A DNA stretch of 13,538 nucleotides from Acidaminococcaceae bacterium (GCA_022653215.1 JALCSJ010000044.1:1-13538), one strand, 5' to 3'. Positions 6,068 to 13,489 are shown, counted from the first letter of the stretch. Notes: generated by a model from the letters alone, not told the origin. A program made the numbers and translations.

Positions 6068-7267
6068 ATAAATTTTAAAGAAGAGGCAGAGGCCTTATTG
6101 CCTAAAGCAATAAAAATCAGAAGAGATTTCCATATGCATCCGGAACTGAGCAGACAAGAATTCCATACTGCGGAAGTAATAAAAACTTTTTTGGAAAAGC
6201 TGGGCATTGAAGTAAAAACGGATTATGCCGGAAGTTTGCCCAGTGTAGTAGGACTACTGAGGGGAAAAGAAACAGGAAGCACAGTGGCATTACGGGCGGA
6301 TATGGATGCACTGCAAATTCAGGAAAAAGACGAAGTATCTTACAAATCACAAAACACGGGAGTAATGCATGCCTGCGGTCATGATTGCCATTGCGCTACA
6401 TTAATGTGCGCAGCAGAGCTGTTGGCTAAACATAAAGATGAACTATCCGGGAATGTGAAGTTTATTTTTGAGCCGGCCGAAGAAGATATAGGCGGGGCCA
6501 AACCTATGATAGAAAAGGGTGTGCTGGATAATCCCAAGGTAGAAGGCATTTTCGGTCTCCATTGTGAAAATGTGTATCAGACTGGGCACATAGGAATATG
6601 CAGCGGGGAAATGTTGGCAGCATCTGACAGGCTGTTTATCACCTTCAAAGGAAAAAGTGCCCATGGAGCCTATCCCTTTAAAGGCATTGATGCCATTATG
6701 TTGGCCGCTCATTTTCTCGTGGCTGTTCAGACAATGATGACCAGAGAAAAAGATCCTTTTCAAACAGCAGTTGTTACCTTTGGTATCATAAATGGCGGCA
6801 CAGCCAGAAATATTGTCTGCGATGAAGTTCACTTAAGCGGTATTTGCCGCACTTTGAATAGTGAAAACAGAGAGTTTGTTATTGGACAAATAAAAAAAAT
6901 ATTAGATGGGATAATCGTTGTTTTTGGTGGCAGTTATGAATTCGAAAGGCAAAAAAGTCATCCGGCCTTATACTGCGACCCGCAGATGACAGCGTTATTG
7001 GCAGAATGTGCAGGAGAAGTAATTGGCAAAGAAAACGTAGAAGTAATGCCCCATGCTAACATGGTCTGCGATTCTTTTGCCTACTTTACGGAACAGGTAC
7101 CGGGAGCATATTTCTGGTTGGGAACAGGTAATAAGGCAAAAGGGATAAATCAAAACCTGCATAATAGCTGCTTTGATATTGATGAAAGTTCTATGGCAAC
7201 AGGTATTGCCATAGAAGCATCCGTAGCTTATAATTTCTTGGAGAGAAAAACTGAAAAAAAGTACTAA
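6065..7267 (+). CDS. M20D amidohydrolase (AbgB/hippurate hydrolase/N-acyl amino acid hydrolase type)
   Basis: Predicted cytoplasmic two-metal amidohydrolase of 400 residues that cleaves an N-acyl or amide bond to an amino acid. It begins with the family signature RRDFHMHPELSRQEFHTAE (19-37). Metal ligands are visible as Cys104 and His106 in HACGHDCH, Glu139-Glu140 in FEPAEE, His166 in GLHCEN, and His366 in NLHNSCFDID. The dimerisation lid is around 185-310, with KGKSAHGAYPFKGIDA (196-211) carrying the conserved lid histidine at 200. It lacks a signal peptide. It lies 25 bp behind the AbgT gene and is followed immediately by a strong terminator, so the two form an operon. In that setting p-aminobenzoyl-glutamate or an N-acyl-glutamate-like compound is a reasonable substrate, but M20D specificity cannot be read from sequence alone. 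Confidence 0.9.
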   Translation: MINFKEEAEALLPKAIKIRRDFHMHPELSRQEFHTAEVIKTFLEKLGIEVKTDYAGSLPSVVGLLRGKETGSTVALRADMDALQIQEKDEVSYKSQNTGVMHACGHDCHCATLMCAAELLAKHKDELSGNVKFIFEPAEEDIGGAKPMIEKGVLDNPKVEGIFGLHCENVYQTGHIGICSGEMLAASDRLFITFKGKSAHGAYPFKGIDAIMLAAHFLVAVQTMMTREKDPFQTAVVTFGIINGGTARNIVCDEVHLSGICRTLNSENREFVIGQIKKILDGIIVVFGGSYEFERQKSHPALYCDPQMTALLAECAGEVIGKENVEVMPHANMVCDSFAYFTEQVPGAYFWLGTGNKAKGINQNLHNSCFDIDESSMATGIAIEASVAYNFLERKTEKKY

Positions 7268-7274
7268 GAGGGGA

Positions 7275-7316
7275 AAAACATGCCAAAGGTGTTTAACGAT
7301 ACCTTTGGCATGTTTT
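7275..7316 (+). terminator. Intrinsic terminator of the AbgT operon
   Basis: The left arm 7275-7290 (AAAACATGCCAAAGGT with its base) is perfectly complementary to 7301-7316. The loop is 10 nt and the right arm ends in TTTT. It starts 8 nt after the amidohydrolase stop. Confidence 0.9.
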
Positions 7317-7341
7317 CGTTTATTTTTCTCAAATTTTAGCA

Positions 7342-7352
7342 TATAATATAAT
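7342..7352 (+). promoter_or_regulatory. Overlapping TATAAT boxes before the ABC importer operon
   Basis: TATAAT occurs at 7342-7347 and again at 7347-7352, about 50 bp upstream of the receptor start. Neither has a recognisable -35 hexamer at 16-18 bp, where only T-rich sequence from the preceding terminator tail is present. The promoter call rests on position and the -10 match. Confidence 0.4.
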
Positions 7353-7400
7353 AAGATTTATATTTCATATTGTTGTGTGACTACGAGGAGGTATTACATA

Positions 7401-8564
7401 ATGATGGGTAGCAAGAGATCTTTAGCTAAGGCTTTAGTTTTAGGGCTGGCCCTGCTCAGCTTAACAGGTTGCGGAGGCGGCGAGAAAAAATCGGCTCCTG
7501 CCGAGAGTAAACCTACAGGCAAAATTGTGCAGGTAAAGAGTGAAAAAGAGGCTGATTTAGTTCCTTTGGCCAAAAAGGAAGGTTCCGTTAAAGTTTATTC
7601 TATTACCAGCCGCATTAGTAAGGCCGGTGCTGCTTTTGAAAAGAAATACGGTATTAAAGTTGAAGCAACGGACATGAAGGATTTTGAGCTTATTGATAAG
7701 ATTTCCACAGAAGTTAAGGCCAAAGCTGCCGGTGCTGACTTTGTTATTGCCCAAGACAGCGGCCGTGTTTACGGGGAACTTTTGTCCACCGGATATCTCC
7801 AAAATTACGTACCTGCTGATTTAGCAAGTGTTATTCCCAAAGCAAATCAGAGTCCTTTGGTTTTCGTCTATATGAATAAGGTTTTGCTTTACAATAACGA
7901 AAATGGCAAAACTTCTCCCATTACTAATTTATGGCAGTTGACCGAACCTAAAAACAAGGGAAAGTTTTTCTTTAAGAATCCTATGCAGGAAGGCATTAAT
8001 GCTAACTTCTTAACCATGCTGACCAAACCTGAAATTGCGGAAAAATTAGCTAAATCCTATGAAGATTTATATAATAAGAAACTGAAGCTGACTACGAAAA
8101 ATGCCGGCTACGAATGGATTAAGATGGCATTTTCCAATGGTCTGGTTATGGGTTCCAGTGATACTTCCATGACGGAAGCTTTGGGCGTTAAAGGCCAAAA
8201 CATTAATAGCGTTGGCCTGTTGAACTATTCTAAGATTCGTTATGCACAAAAGAAAAATCTGGCCGTAGGTGTTGCTGACAAAGTAGCTCCTTTCTGCGGT
8301 TTCTATTATCCTGAATATGCATTACTGGTCAAAGACTGCAAACATCCTGCTGCTGCTAAATTATTCATCCAATTCCTGTTAACGGAAGAGGGCTATAAAT
8401 ATTGGCAAAGTGATATGGGATCTTATTCCGGCAATCCTAAGCTGAAAGGTGCCAAAGGAGATAAACCTTTGACAGATTGGGCTAAGATTATGGTTGGTGA
8501 TGATCCTCAATACATTTTTGAAAATCGTGCAGAAGTGGAAGAATTCCTCAGCAAGTTAATCTAA
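7401..8564 (+). CDS. ABC importer substrate-binding lipoprotein, family 1 (Fe3+/phosphonate-like group)
   Basis: Extracytoplasmic receptor of 387 residues. It opens with a positively charged n-region (KRSLAK), a hydrophobic stretch and the lipobox LTGC, placing the lipidated cysteine at residue 24, followed by a flexible Gly/Ser/Pro/Lys linker. The mature part reads as a type-II periplasmic binding fold: KKEGSVKVYSITSR starts lobe one, GADFVIAQDSGRVYGELL the second strand-helix unit, and YYPEYALLVKDCKHPAAAKLF followed by FLLTEEGYKYWQ is typical of AfuA/FbpA-like, thiamine and aminoethylphosphonate receptors. GAGGAGGT at 7385-7392, 8 bp upstream, selects the ATG at 7401 over an in-frame GTG at 7377. 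A second ATG directly follows. The receptor is first in the operon, with the permease and ATPase behind. I cannot identify convincing iron-binding tyrosine pairs, so the ligand stays open. Confidence 0.88.
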   Translation: MMGSKRSLAKALVLGLALLSLTGCGGGEKKSAPAESKPTGKIVQVKSEKEADLVPLAKKEGSVKVYSITSRISKAGAAFEKKYGIKVEATDMKDFELIDKISTEVKAKAAGADFVIAQDSGRVYGELLSTGYLQNYVPADLASVIPKANQSPLVFVYMNKVLLYNNENGKTSPITNLWQLTEPKNKGKFFFKNPMQEGINANFLTMLTKPEIAEKLAKSYEDLYNKKLKLTTKNAGYEWIKMAFSNGLVMGSSDTSMTEALGVKGQNINSVGLLNYSKIRYAQKKNLAVGVADKVAPFCGFYYPEYALLVKDCKHPAAAKLFIQFLLTEEGYKYWQSDMGSYSGNPKLKGAKGDKPLTDWAKIMVGDDPQYIFENRAEVEEFLSKLI

Positions 8565-8584
8565 TCTGATTTAGTATAAATTCG

Positions 8585-8625
8585 CACTGCACCGATAGTT
8601 ATCAAGACTCGGTGCAGTGTTTTTT
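8585..8625 (+). terminator. Internal terminator between receptor and permease genes
   Basis: CACTGCACCGA (8585-8595) pairs perfectly with TCGGTGCAGTG (8609-8619) around a 13-nt loop, with six Ts at 8620-8625. It lies inside the operon, 20 nt after the receptor stop and directly before the permease ribosome binding site (GGGAGG, 8628-8633). Partial termination here would give more receptor than permease mRNA. The 3' arm covers an in-frame GTG at 8617, arguing against that codon as the permease start. Confidence 0.85.
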
Positions 8626-8640
8626 ATGGGAGGAACTTTC

Positions 8641-10431
8641 ATGGGACTAAGCGTGAGATTGCGCAATTTTTTTAATAAACCTTATAATGTGATTTTAGTA
8701 GTACTTTTTATTTTATTGGTATTATTGACTTTTATTCCTATGCTATCCATTATCATGGATACTTTTACTGTCCATTCCAGCGAGGTTATGCGTATCAGAG
8801 GAACGCACCTGGGAGACTTTACTCTTTATCATTGGCGCAAGGTGCTTTTCGACGGAGAAAACAGCCTGAGTATTTTTTACAAGCCTTTGGTTAATACTTT
8901 TGCTATTTCTTTTGCTACCTGTTTTATTGCCATTTCCTTTGGGGGCATTATGGCCTGGCTGATTACCAGAACTAATATTAAATACAAGACTATGTTGTCC
9001 TCACTGTTTGTGGTGCCTTATATTATGCCGGCCTGGACTTTGGCTTTGGCTTGGTTGGACTTTTTCCGCAATGCTTTGGTAGGCGGGATTCCCGGACTAT
9101 TCACTACTCTGACGGGAATCGTTACTCCCAACTGGTTTGCTTATGGATTTTTCCCAATTTCTATGGTACAAGGTTTGCATTATGCGCCTTTTGCTTATAT
9201 TTTAATCGGGGGAATTTTAAAGAACATGGATGCCAACTTGGAAGAAGCGGCTCAGCTCCTTCATGCTTCCCGGTGGCAGATTATTAAAAAGATAACTTTG
9301 CCTATGGTGAAACCTGCTATTCTTTCTACATTTTTACTGGCTTTTTCCAGTTCTATGAGTGCTTTTGCGGTACCTGCCTTTTTGGGCATGCCGGTACGTT
9401 ATCAGGTTTTGACCACTCAGATGTATAGAACTCTCCAAGGATTAAACCCGGGTTATGGCTATCTGATGGCTCTGATTCTGATTATTATTGGGGTCAGCAT
9501 TATGCTGATCAATCAAAAGGTTTTGGACAACAGAAAGTCCTATACGACTATTACCGGTAAAAGCTCTAATGTAGCTTTATATAATTTGCGCAGCTTGCGT
9601 AATCCATTATCTTACGGACTTATGGCAGTTTTGCTCTGTGTTACGGTTATACCTCTTATTACCTTTGCCATTGAATCCTTTGTAGTGGAACCCGGTAACT
9701 ATGCACTTAGCAACTTTAGCACGGTGTTCTGGACAGGAGAAGGTTCTGTGGATATTGCTAACGGTGAACCGGGGATTTTGCGGAATGCCAGCATTTTCCA
9801 TGGTTTGCTTAACAGCGTAATGTTATCTGTGATTTGTGCTTTCTTTGCGGGAACCGTAGGAATTTTGTCAGGTTATGCCATCGTTCACAAAAAGGGAACT
9901 TGGCTAAGCAGTGCCGTCAGTCATCTGACTTTCTTCCCTTATTTACTGCCCAGCATGGCTATGGGAGCTATTTATCTGTCATTCTTTTCGACTCCTCATG
10001 GACCGATTCCTGCTTTATATGGAACTTTTACAATTTTAGCTTTAATCGGGTCCGTTAAATATTTGCCTTTTGCTTCTAAATCAGGAGTTAACGCTATGCT
10101 TCAATTAGGTGGCCAAATCGAAGAAGCGGCTGTTATTATGGGTATTGGCTGGTGGAAACGGATGCTTAGGATTATTATTCCTATTCAAAAAACCAGCTTT
10201 TTGTCCGGGTATTTACTGCCTTACATTTCTTGCATGAGAGAATTGTCACTGTTCATTTTGCTGATTTCTCCCTCTACAGCAGTTCTTACCACCATGCTTT
10301 TCCAATATAATGAAAAAGGCTGGAACCAATATGCCAATGCCATTAATCTGTTAATCGTAGTGGTGGTGCTTCTTTCCAATTTTGTTGTGAATAAACTGAC
10401 CGGTGCTTCCATAGACAAGGGTATCGGTTGA
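8641..10431 (+). CDS. ABC importer permease with two fused transmembrane domains (FbpB-like)
   Basis: Inner-membrane component of 596 residues containing two tandem BPD-type permease domains, so one polypeptide supplies both halves of the channel. Each half ends in a cytoplasmic EAA loop that docks the ATPase: EEAAQLLHASRWQIIKKITL starting near residue 201, and EEAAVIMGIGWWKRMLRIII starting near residue 494. Hydrophobic segments occur around 20-45 (first helix), 80-310 (first half) and 330-590 (second half). ATG 8641 is chosen because GGAGG (8629-8633) is 7 bp upstream. Earlier in-frame codons at 8617 and 8626 lie in the terminator or precede the ribosome binding site. The gene follows the lipoprotein receptor and precedes the ATPase by 19 bp. 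Fused permeases of this length are typical of Fe3+, thiamine and 2-aminoethylphosphonate-type importers. Confidence 0.92.
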   Translation: MGLSVRLRNFFNKPYNVILVVLFILLVLLTFIPMLSIIMDTFTVHSSEVMRIRGTHLGDFTLYHWRKVLFDGENSLSIFYKPLVNTFAISFATCFIAISFGGIMAWLITRTNIKYKTMLSSLFVVPYIMPAWTLALAWLDFFRNALVGGIPGLFTTLTGIVTPNWFAYGFFPISMVQGLHYAPFAYILIGGILKNMDANLEEAAQLLHASRWQIIKKITLPMVKPAILSTFLLAFSSSMSAFAVPAFLGMPVRYQVLTTQMYRTLQGLNPGYGYLMALILIIIGVSIMLINQKVLDNRKSYTTITGKSSNVALYNLRSLRNPLSYGLMAVLLCVTVIPLITFAIESFVVEPGNYALSNFSTVFWTGEGSVDIANGEPGILRNASIFHGLLNSVMLSVICAFFAGTVGILSGYAIVHKKGTWLSSAVSHLTFFPYLLPSMAMGAIYLSFFSTPHGPIPALYGTFTILALIGSVKYLPFASKSGVNAMLQLGGQIEEAAVIMGIGWWKRMLRIIIPIQKTSFLSGYLLPYISCMRELSLFILLISPSTAVLTTMLFQYNEKGWNQYANAINLLIVVVVLLSNFVVNKLTGASIDKGIG

Positions 10432-10450
10432 GAAAGAGAAGGACAAAAAT

Positions 10451-11575
10451 ATGCCAGAGATTGTTTTAAAAAATGTTACGAAAATGTATGGGAAAAATGC
10501 AGCAGTTGATCATTTGAACTTAGTTATTCCCGATCATTCTTTTATTACCCTTCTGGGTCCCAGCGGCTGCGGCAAAACAACTACCCTGCGGATGATTGCC
10601 GGATTGGAAACACCCACCAGCGGAGAAATAAGCATTAATGGGGAAATCGTTTATTCCTCTGAAAAAGGGATTGATATTCCTCCTGAGAAACGTAACGTAG
10701 GATTTTTATTCCAGAACTATGCTTTATGGCCTCATATGACGGTTTACCAAAATATTACCTTTGGCTTGGAAAATCTCCACTGGGCTAAAGACAAAATGGC
10801 GGCTAAGGCAGAGCAGCTTATGAAAATGCTGAAAATCTCCGAATACAAGGATAGATATCCTTCGGAATTGTCCGGCGGTCAGCAGCAGAGAGTGGCCATT
10901 GCCAGAACTCTTTCTACCGGACCTAAGACCCTCTTTATGGATGAACCTTTGTCCAATCTAGATGCGAAATTGCGTATGGAAATGCGCACAGAGTTAAAGC
11001 GCCTACATATGGAAACAGATTCTACATTTATTTATGTAACCCATGACCAGCTGGAAGCTATGACTTTATCTACGAAGATTTGTCTAATTAAAGAAGGGAA
11101 ACTTCAACAGTATGCTGCTCCGTTAACTGTTTATAATGAACCGGCTAATACCTTTGTAGCGGATTTTATCGGCAATCCCAGTATCAATCTGCTGACAGTG
11201 AAGGCTGGTACTACGTCAGGAGATACGACTGAGCTGGAATGCGGAACTCTTAAGCTGAAGTTTGTGGCCAAAGAAAAGCCGGATAAAACATCTCAGACTC
11301 CTGAACCGGGCAAGGAATACATTCTGGGCATTCGTCCTGAAAATATCGGTATTAGTGCAAATGGTAAAATTAAAGCCAAAATTTATTCTACGTTGCCCTC
11401 CGGCATGGAAACTGTAGTAAAACTAAAAATTGACGACATGTTCCTTACCTCAGTGGTTTTTGGCAGTGTAGACTTTAAAGTAAACGAAGAAGTTGGCGTA
11501 GAAATTAAATCCGACAAAAACATAGTATTCAGCAAATCAGAGGGACATGATTTAGCAGTAGGGGAAATAGAATAA
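10451..11575 (+). CDS. ABC importer ATPase (PotA/FbpC-like)
   Basis: Cytoplasmic ATPase of 374 residues that powers the importer encoded by the two preceding genes. All nucleotide-binding motifs are intact: Walker A GPSGCGKTT (36-44), Q-loop Gln88 in FQNYALWPHMTV, signature LSGGQQQRV (140-148), Walker B LFMDEP (161-166) with catalytic Glu165, D-loop SNLDAKLR, and switch His198 in VTHD. The segment FVADFIGNPSINLL begins the C-terminal regulatory region, and ILGIRPENIGIS is the TOBE-type motif. This arrangement is typical of the spermidine/iron/sugar (CUT1-like) subfamily. GAGAAGGAC (10436-10444) serves as ribosome binding site. Because the permease is a fused dimer, a homodimer of this protein would complete the complex. 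A strong terminator begins 17 nt after its stop and ends the operon. Confidence 0.95.
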   Translation: MPEIVLKNVTKMYGKNAAVDHLNLVIPDHSFITLLGPSGCGKTTTLRMIAGLETPTSGEISINGEIVYSSEKGIDIPPEKRNVGFLFQNYALWPHMTVYQNITFGLENLHWAKDKMAAKAEQLMKMLKISEYKDRYPSELSGGQQQRVAIARTLSTGPKTLFMDEPLSNLDAKLRMEMRTELKRLHMETDSTFIYVTHDQLEAMTLSTKICLIKEGKLQQYAAPLTVYNEPANTFVADFIGNPSINLLTVKAGTTSGDTTELECGTLKLKFVAKEKPDKTSQTPEPGKEYILGIRPENIGISANGKIKAKIYSTLPSGMETVVKLKIDDMFLTSVVFGSVDFKVNEEVGVEIKSDKNIVFSKSEGHDLAVGEIE

Positions 11576-11592
11576 AGGAAAAAAGGACAAAC

Positions 11593-11645
11593 AAAAGGAC
11601 TATAGTACAATGATTACTTCATCATTATGCTATAGTCCTTTTTTT
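11593..11645 (+). terminator. Terminator of the ABC importer operon
   Basis: AAAAGGACTATAG (11593-11605) pairs perfectly with 11630-11642. An inner helix AATGAT (11609-11614) / ATCATT (11621-11626) closes a TACTTC loop, and the right arm runs into a T-tract ending at 11645. The left base is A-rich, so weak termination of minus-strand transcripts is also possible. Confidence 0.92.
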
Positions 11646-11685
11646 ATGCATTACAGAAAAAATGTGACAGAGAGCCGTTGCACAA

Positions 11686-11876
11686 GGGGACTGGCTCTAA
11701 TGTGGCACTTCAAAGGGAACTGGCTCCGCTGTGGCGCTTCAAAGGGGACTGGTTCTAATGTGGCGCTTCAAAGGGGACTGGCTCTAATGTGGTGCTTCAA
11801 AGGGGACTGGCTCTGATGTGGCGCTTCAAAGGGGACTGGCTCTGATGTGGCGCTTCAAAGGGGACTGGCTCTAATG
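11686..11876. repeat. Tandem array of a 29-bp repeat (six full, one partial copy)
   Basis: Units begin at 11686, 11715, 11744, 11773, 11802, 11831 and 11860. Each starts with GGGGACTGGCTCTAATG or a near match and ends with GGCGCTTCAAA or a near match. Copies differ from each other at only a few positions. There are no spacers between units. The seventh keeps only its first 17 bp before diverging. The array lies in the gap between the end of the importer operon and the convergent SIMPL gene. A period of 29 is not a multiple of three, so reading frames through it cycle and no protein is implied. Confidence 0.95.
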
Positions 11877-11919
11877 GGCCGGTTTTTGGCTCATTGGTGC
11901 CTGTCCCCTTTGGGGCGTC
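11849..11919. repeat. Large imperfect palindrome ending the 29-bp array (REP-like)
   Basis: The right end of the sixth repeat unit plus the partial seventh unit (11849-11880) is complementary to 11888-11919, leaving a 7-nt loop (GGTTTTT). Of 32 paired positions only two are T/T mismatches and five are G-T wobbles. The core pair is GGGGAC (11860-11865) with GTCCCC (11903-11908). No T-tract follows on either strand, so it is not an ordinary terminator. The shape resembles REP/RAYT-type palindromes, but no transposase is present in the window. Confidence 0.85.
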
Positions 11920-11936
11920 TCTTACCACACATTTTT

Positions 11937-12650
11937 TTATTGCAAACTCCATTGGGTTCTTACATAGGCAGTCAGTTTCATGGTACCGGGGGAAAGCTGG
12001 GTGGAGGTCATCTTGGCACCACCGCTGCGGGCCAGATCATTAACAGCATAAGTCATGTTCACTCTGGAACCGCCTTGGCTGTCAATGTCGGCACTAATAA
12101 GAGAGCCTAAAGTCCTGCCACCGGCAGTTGCTACGATGCTGGCTTTCTCTTTGGCATTTGCTGTCGCCTGTGCCAGAAGCTTACGTTCTATCTCTTCTCT
12201 GTGGAGAAGTCCGTAGTTAACACTGGTGATTTGTACTTGGGAAATATTCCCAAGTCTGTCTACAACGGTACCTATTTTGTCTATTTCTTCTACTTGAGCG
12301 GTAAAAGTGCAATTCCCCTTGTAGCCGATAGTTTGTCTTTGTCCGTTTCTGCGATAAATAACATTACTGGTAATATTGTACTGCCCTGTTTTTACTTTAT
12401 CTCCGTTTACACCGGCGAAAGCTAAAGCTTGCTGTACTTTGGCAATTTGGGCAGCTAAGGCTTCTCTTACTTCCGGAGAGGTTTCACCTTTAGCTTCTAC
12501 CCGCATATTGACTGTAGCCATATCAGGTTTCACTTCAGAAAAAGCTGTTCCGGTAACAGCAATAACATTTTTTTCGTCAGCAAAGGCATTTCCCATGCCT
12601 AAAAGAGCAGTAATAACTAAACCCAGACATAACGTCTTAATTAATTTCAT
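11937..12650 (-). CDS. Secreted SIMPL-domain (DUF541) protein
   Basis: Predicted exported protein of 237 residues. The N-terminus MKLIKTLCLGLVITALLG followed by NAFA is a standard signal peptide with cleavage expected after Ala24. The mature part is a SIMPL domain: VIAVTGTAFSEVKPDMATVNMRVEAKG at its start, the central GYKGNCTFTAQVEEIDKIGTVVD, LLAQATANAKEKASIVATAGGRTLG, and a C-terminal LTAYVRTQWSLQ. Family members form oligomeric periplasmic or cell-surface proteins, some linked to oxidative stress or signalling, but the biochemical role is not established. AAGGAG at 12664-12659 is 8 bp from the ATG at 12650; a GTG at 12659 would overlap that ribosome binding site and is rejected as start. 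The gene stands alone, convergent with the importer operon. Its stop lies 17 bp from the large palindrome. Confidence 0.9.
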   Translation of the reverse strand: MKLIKTLCLGLVITALLGMGNAFADEKNVIAVTGTAFSEVKPDMATVNMRVEAKGETSPEVREALAAQIAKVQQALAFAGVNGDKVKTGQYNITSNVIYRRNGQRQTIGYKGNCTFTAQVEEIDKIGTVVDRLGNISQVQITSVNYGLLHREEIERKLLAQATANAKEKASIVATAGGRTLGSLISADIDSQGGSRVNMTYAVNDLARSGGAKMTSTQLSPGTMKLTAYVRTQWSLQ

Positions 12651-12684
12651 GATGCTCACTCCTTAGTTTTAATTGACTAGTTTC

Positions 12685-12690
12685 ATTATA
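12685..12690 (-). promoter_or_regulatory. -10 box for the SIMPL gene
   Basis: On the minus strand TATAAT occupies 12690-12685, 34 bp before the ATG at 12650. The -35 region (about 12713-12708, TTCCTT) matches poorly, so the promoter is supported mainly by the perfect -10 box and its location. Confidence 0.45.
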
Positions 12691-12715
12691 ATACAAGATG
12701 CTACTAAAAGGAAAT

Positions 12716-12764
12716 AAAACAAAGCTACGCAAATCCCGAGGAAGAATTTACGTAGCTTTGTTTT
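12716..12764 (-). terminator. Bidirectional terminator between the RraA and SIMPL genes
   Basis: AAAACAAAGCTACG (12716-12729) pairs perfectly with CGTAGCTTTGTTTT (12751-12764). An inner AAAT/ATTT helix flanks an 11-nt loop. Read on the minus strand it follows the RraA-family stop at 12806 and ends in a T-rich tract, making it that gene's terminator. The symmetrical T/A flanks would also stop plus-strand transcription. Confidence 0.85.
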
Positions 12765-12805
12765 TGTTACTATTATACTCAAAGGAAGGTAACTGGTAAA
12801 GTCAA

Positions 12806-13489
12806 TTAATCATCAACGTATTCTACGCCGATTTCAGTCAAAATCTTGTCCACAAAAGGACGAGGGAAGCCTTTGCCGGACTTAATGTCGGCTAGCTGGC
12901 CATGTTCTTTAATTTGTACTGCTTTACCGGCTTTCGCCAGTTCTTCGGCTTCTTCGGGACGAATAACGATAACGCTGTCTCCATCACCAAAGAGAATGTC
13001 GCCGGGATTAATAACTTGTTCACCGATGGCAACAGGGAAATTAATTTCTCCGGGGCCGTTTTTATAGGGACCATTAGGTGTTACGCCACGGGCATACACG
13101 GGAAAATCAGTAAAAGCAGACAATTCATCATAGTCTCGAATACAACCATCTACAATGAAACCGGCAATGCCGCGGCTCTTAGCATAGGTAGACATAATCT
13201 CACCGCAGAGAGAACGGCTCATGCTGCCTCTGGCAGCGATAACTAAAACATCTCCCGGTTTAGCCAAATCCAAAGCCTTGTGGAACATTAGATTGTCTCC
13301 GGCCGGGCATTTAACTGTAAAGGCAACACCCAATAAAGGAGAATGATTAATAGGACGAATTCCTGCATCAAGAGCTCCCAGACGGCCCATACAATCATCA
13401 ATATTGGCAACGGGAATACCACGAAAAGCTTCTAATAATTTTTTGTCAGGACGTTTAAAATCCTTTCTGATTCTGCAGCCTACTGGCAT
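12806..13489 (-). CDS. RraA/HMG-aldolase family protein
   Basis: Protein of 227 residues in the RraA-like family, which includes class II 4-hydroxy-4-methyl-2-oxoglutarate (HMG)/4-carboxy-4-hydroxy-2-oxoadipate aldolases with oxaloacetate decarboxylase activity, as well as RraA itself, an RNase E inhibitor. Catalytic-type features are present: Gly96 followed by GFIVDGCIRD with Arg118-Asp119 and Glu122 (R-D-x-x-E), and the conserved PGDVLVIAARG segment at 78-88. These residues favour an aldolase or decarboxylase over the RNase E regulator. The protein is cytoplasmic, with no signal peptide. GAAGGAA lies 6 bp upstream of the ATG at 13489. A terminator follows its stop, and the upstream gene is outside the window. 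Old annotations of such proteins as dimethylmenaquinone methyltransferase are a known misnomer. The substrate is probably a hydroxy-keto-dicarboxylate, but this is inferred. Confidence 0.88.
   Translation of the reverse strand: MPVGCRIRKDFKRPDKKLLEAFRGIPVANIDDCMGRLGALDAGIRPINHSPLLGVAFTVKCPAGDNLMFHKALDLAKPGDVLVIAARGSMSRSLCGEIMSTYAKSRGIAGFIVDGCIRDYDELSAFTDFPVYARGVTPNGPYKNGPGEINFPVAIGEQVINPGDILFGDGDSVIVIRPEEAEELAKAGKAVQIKEHGQLADIKSGKGFPRPFVDKILTEIGVEYVDD

Noticed and set aside
7268..7400. Riboswitch leader upstream of the ABC importer
   Set aside because: Most of the 133 bp is the preceding operon's terminator and A/T-rich promoter DNA. The leader after the -10 box is under 50 nt and shows no conserved aptamer motif or second terminator.
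7377..7400. GTG at 7377 as receptor start
   Set aside because: It would put the ribosome binding site GAGGAGGT inside the coding sequence and spoil the signal peptide. ATG 7401 has correct spacing.
11686..11876. CRISPR array, suggested by 29-bp direct repeats
   Set aside because: The units are contiguous with no spacers between them, vary internally, and no cas gene is nearby.
11849..11919. Palindrome as transcription terminator of the SIMPL gene
   Set aside because: The stem is long, but no T-run follows it on the minus strand; the T-rich part is in the loop.
11610..12110. Plus-strand open frames across the repeat array (11610-11816 and 11847-12110)
   Set aside because: They are translations of the 29-bp repeat in shifting frames. 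The first begins inside the terminator loop and the second runs antisense into the SIMPL gene. Neither has a ribosome binding site or a recognisable domain.
12806..13489. Annotation as dimethylmenaquinone (ubiE-like) methyltransferase
   Set aside because: No SAM-binding glycine-rich motif is present, while the R-D-x-x-E aldolase signature of the RraA/HMG-aldolase family is.
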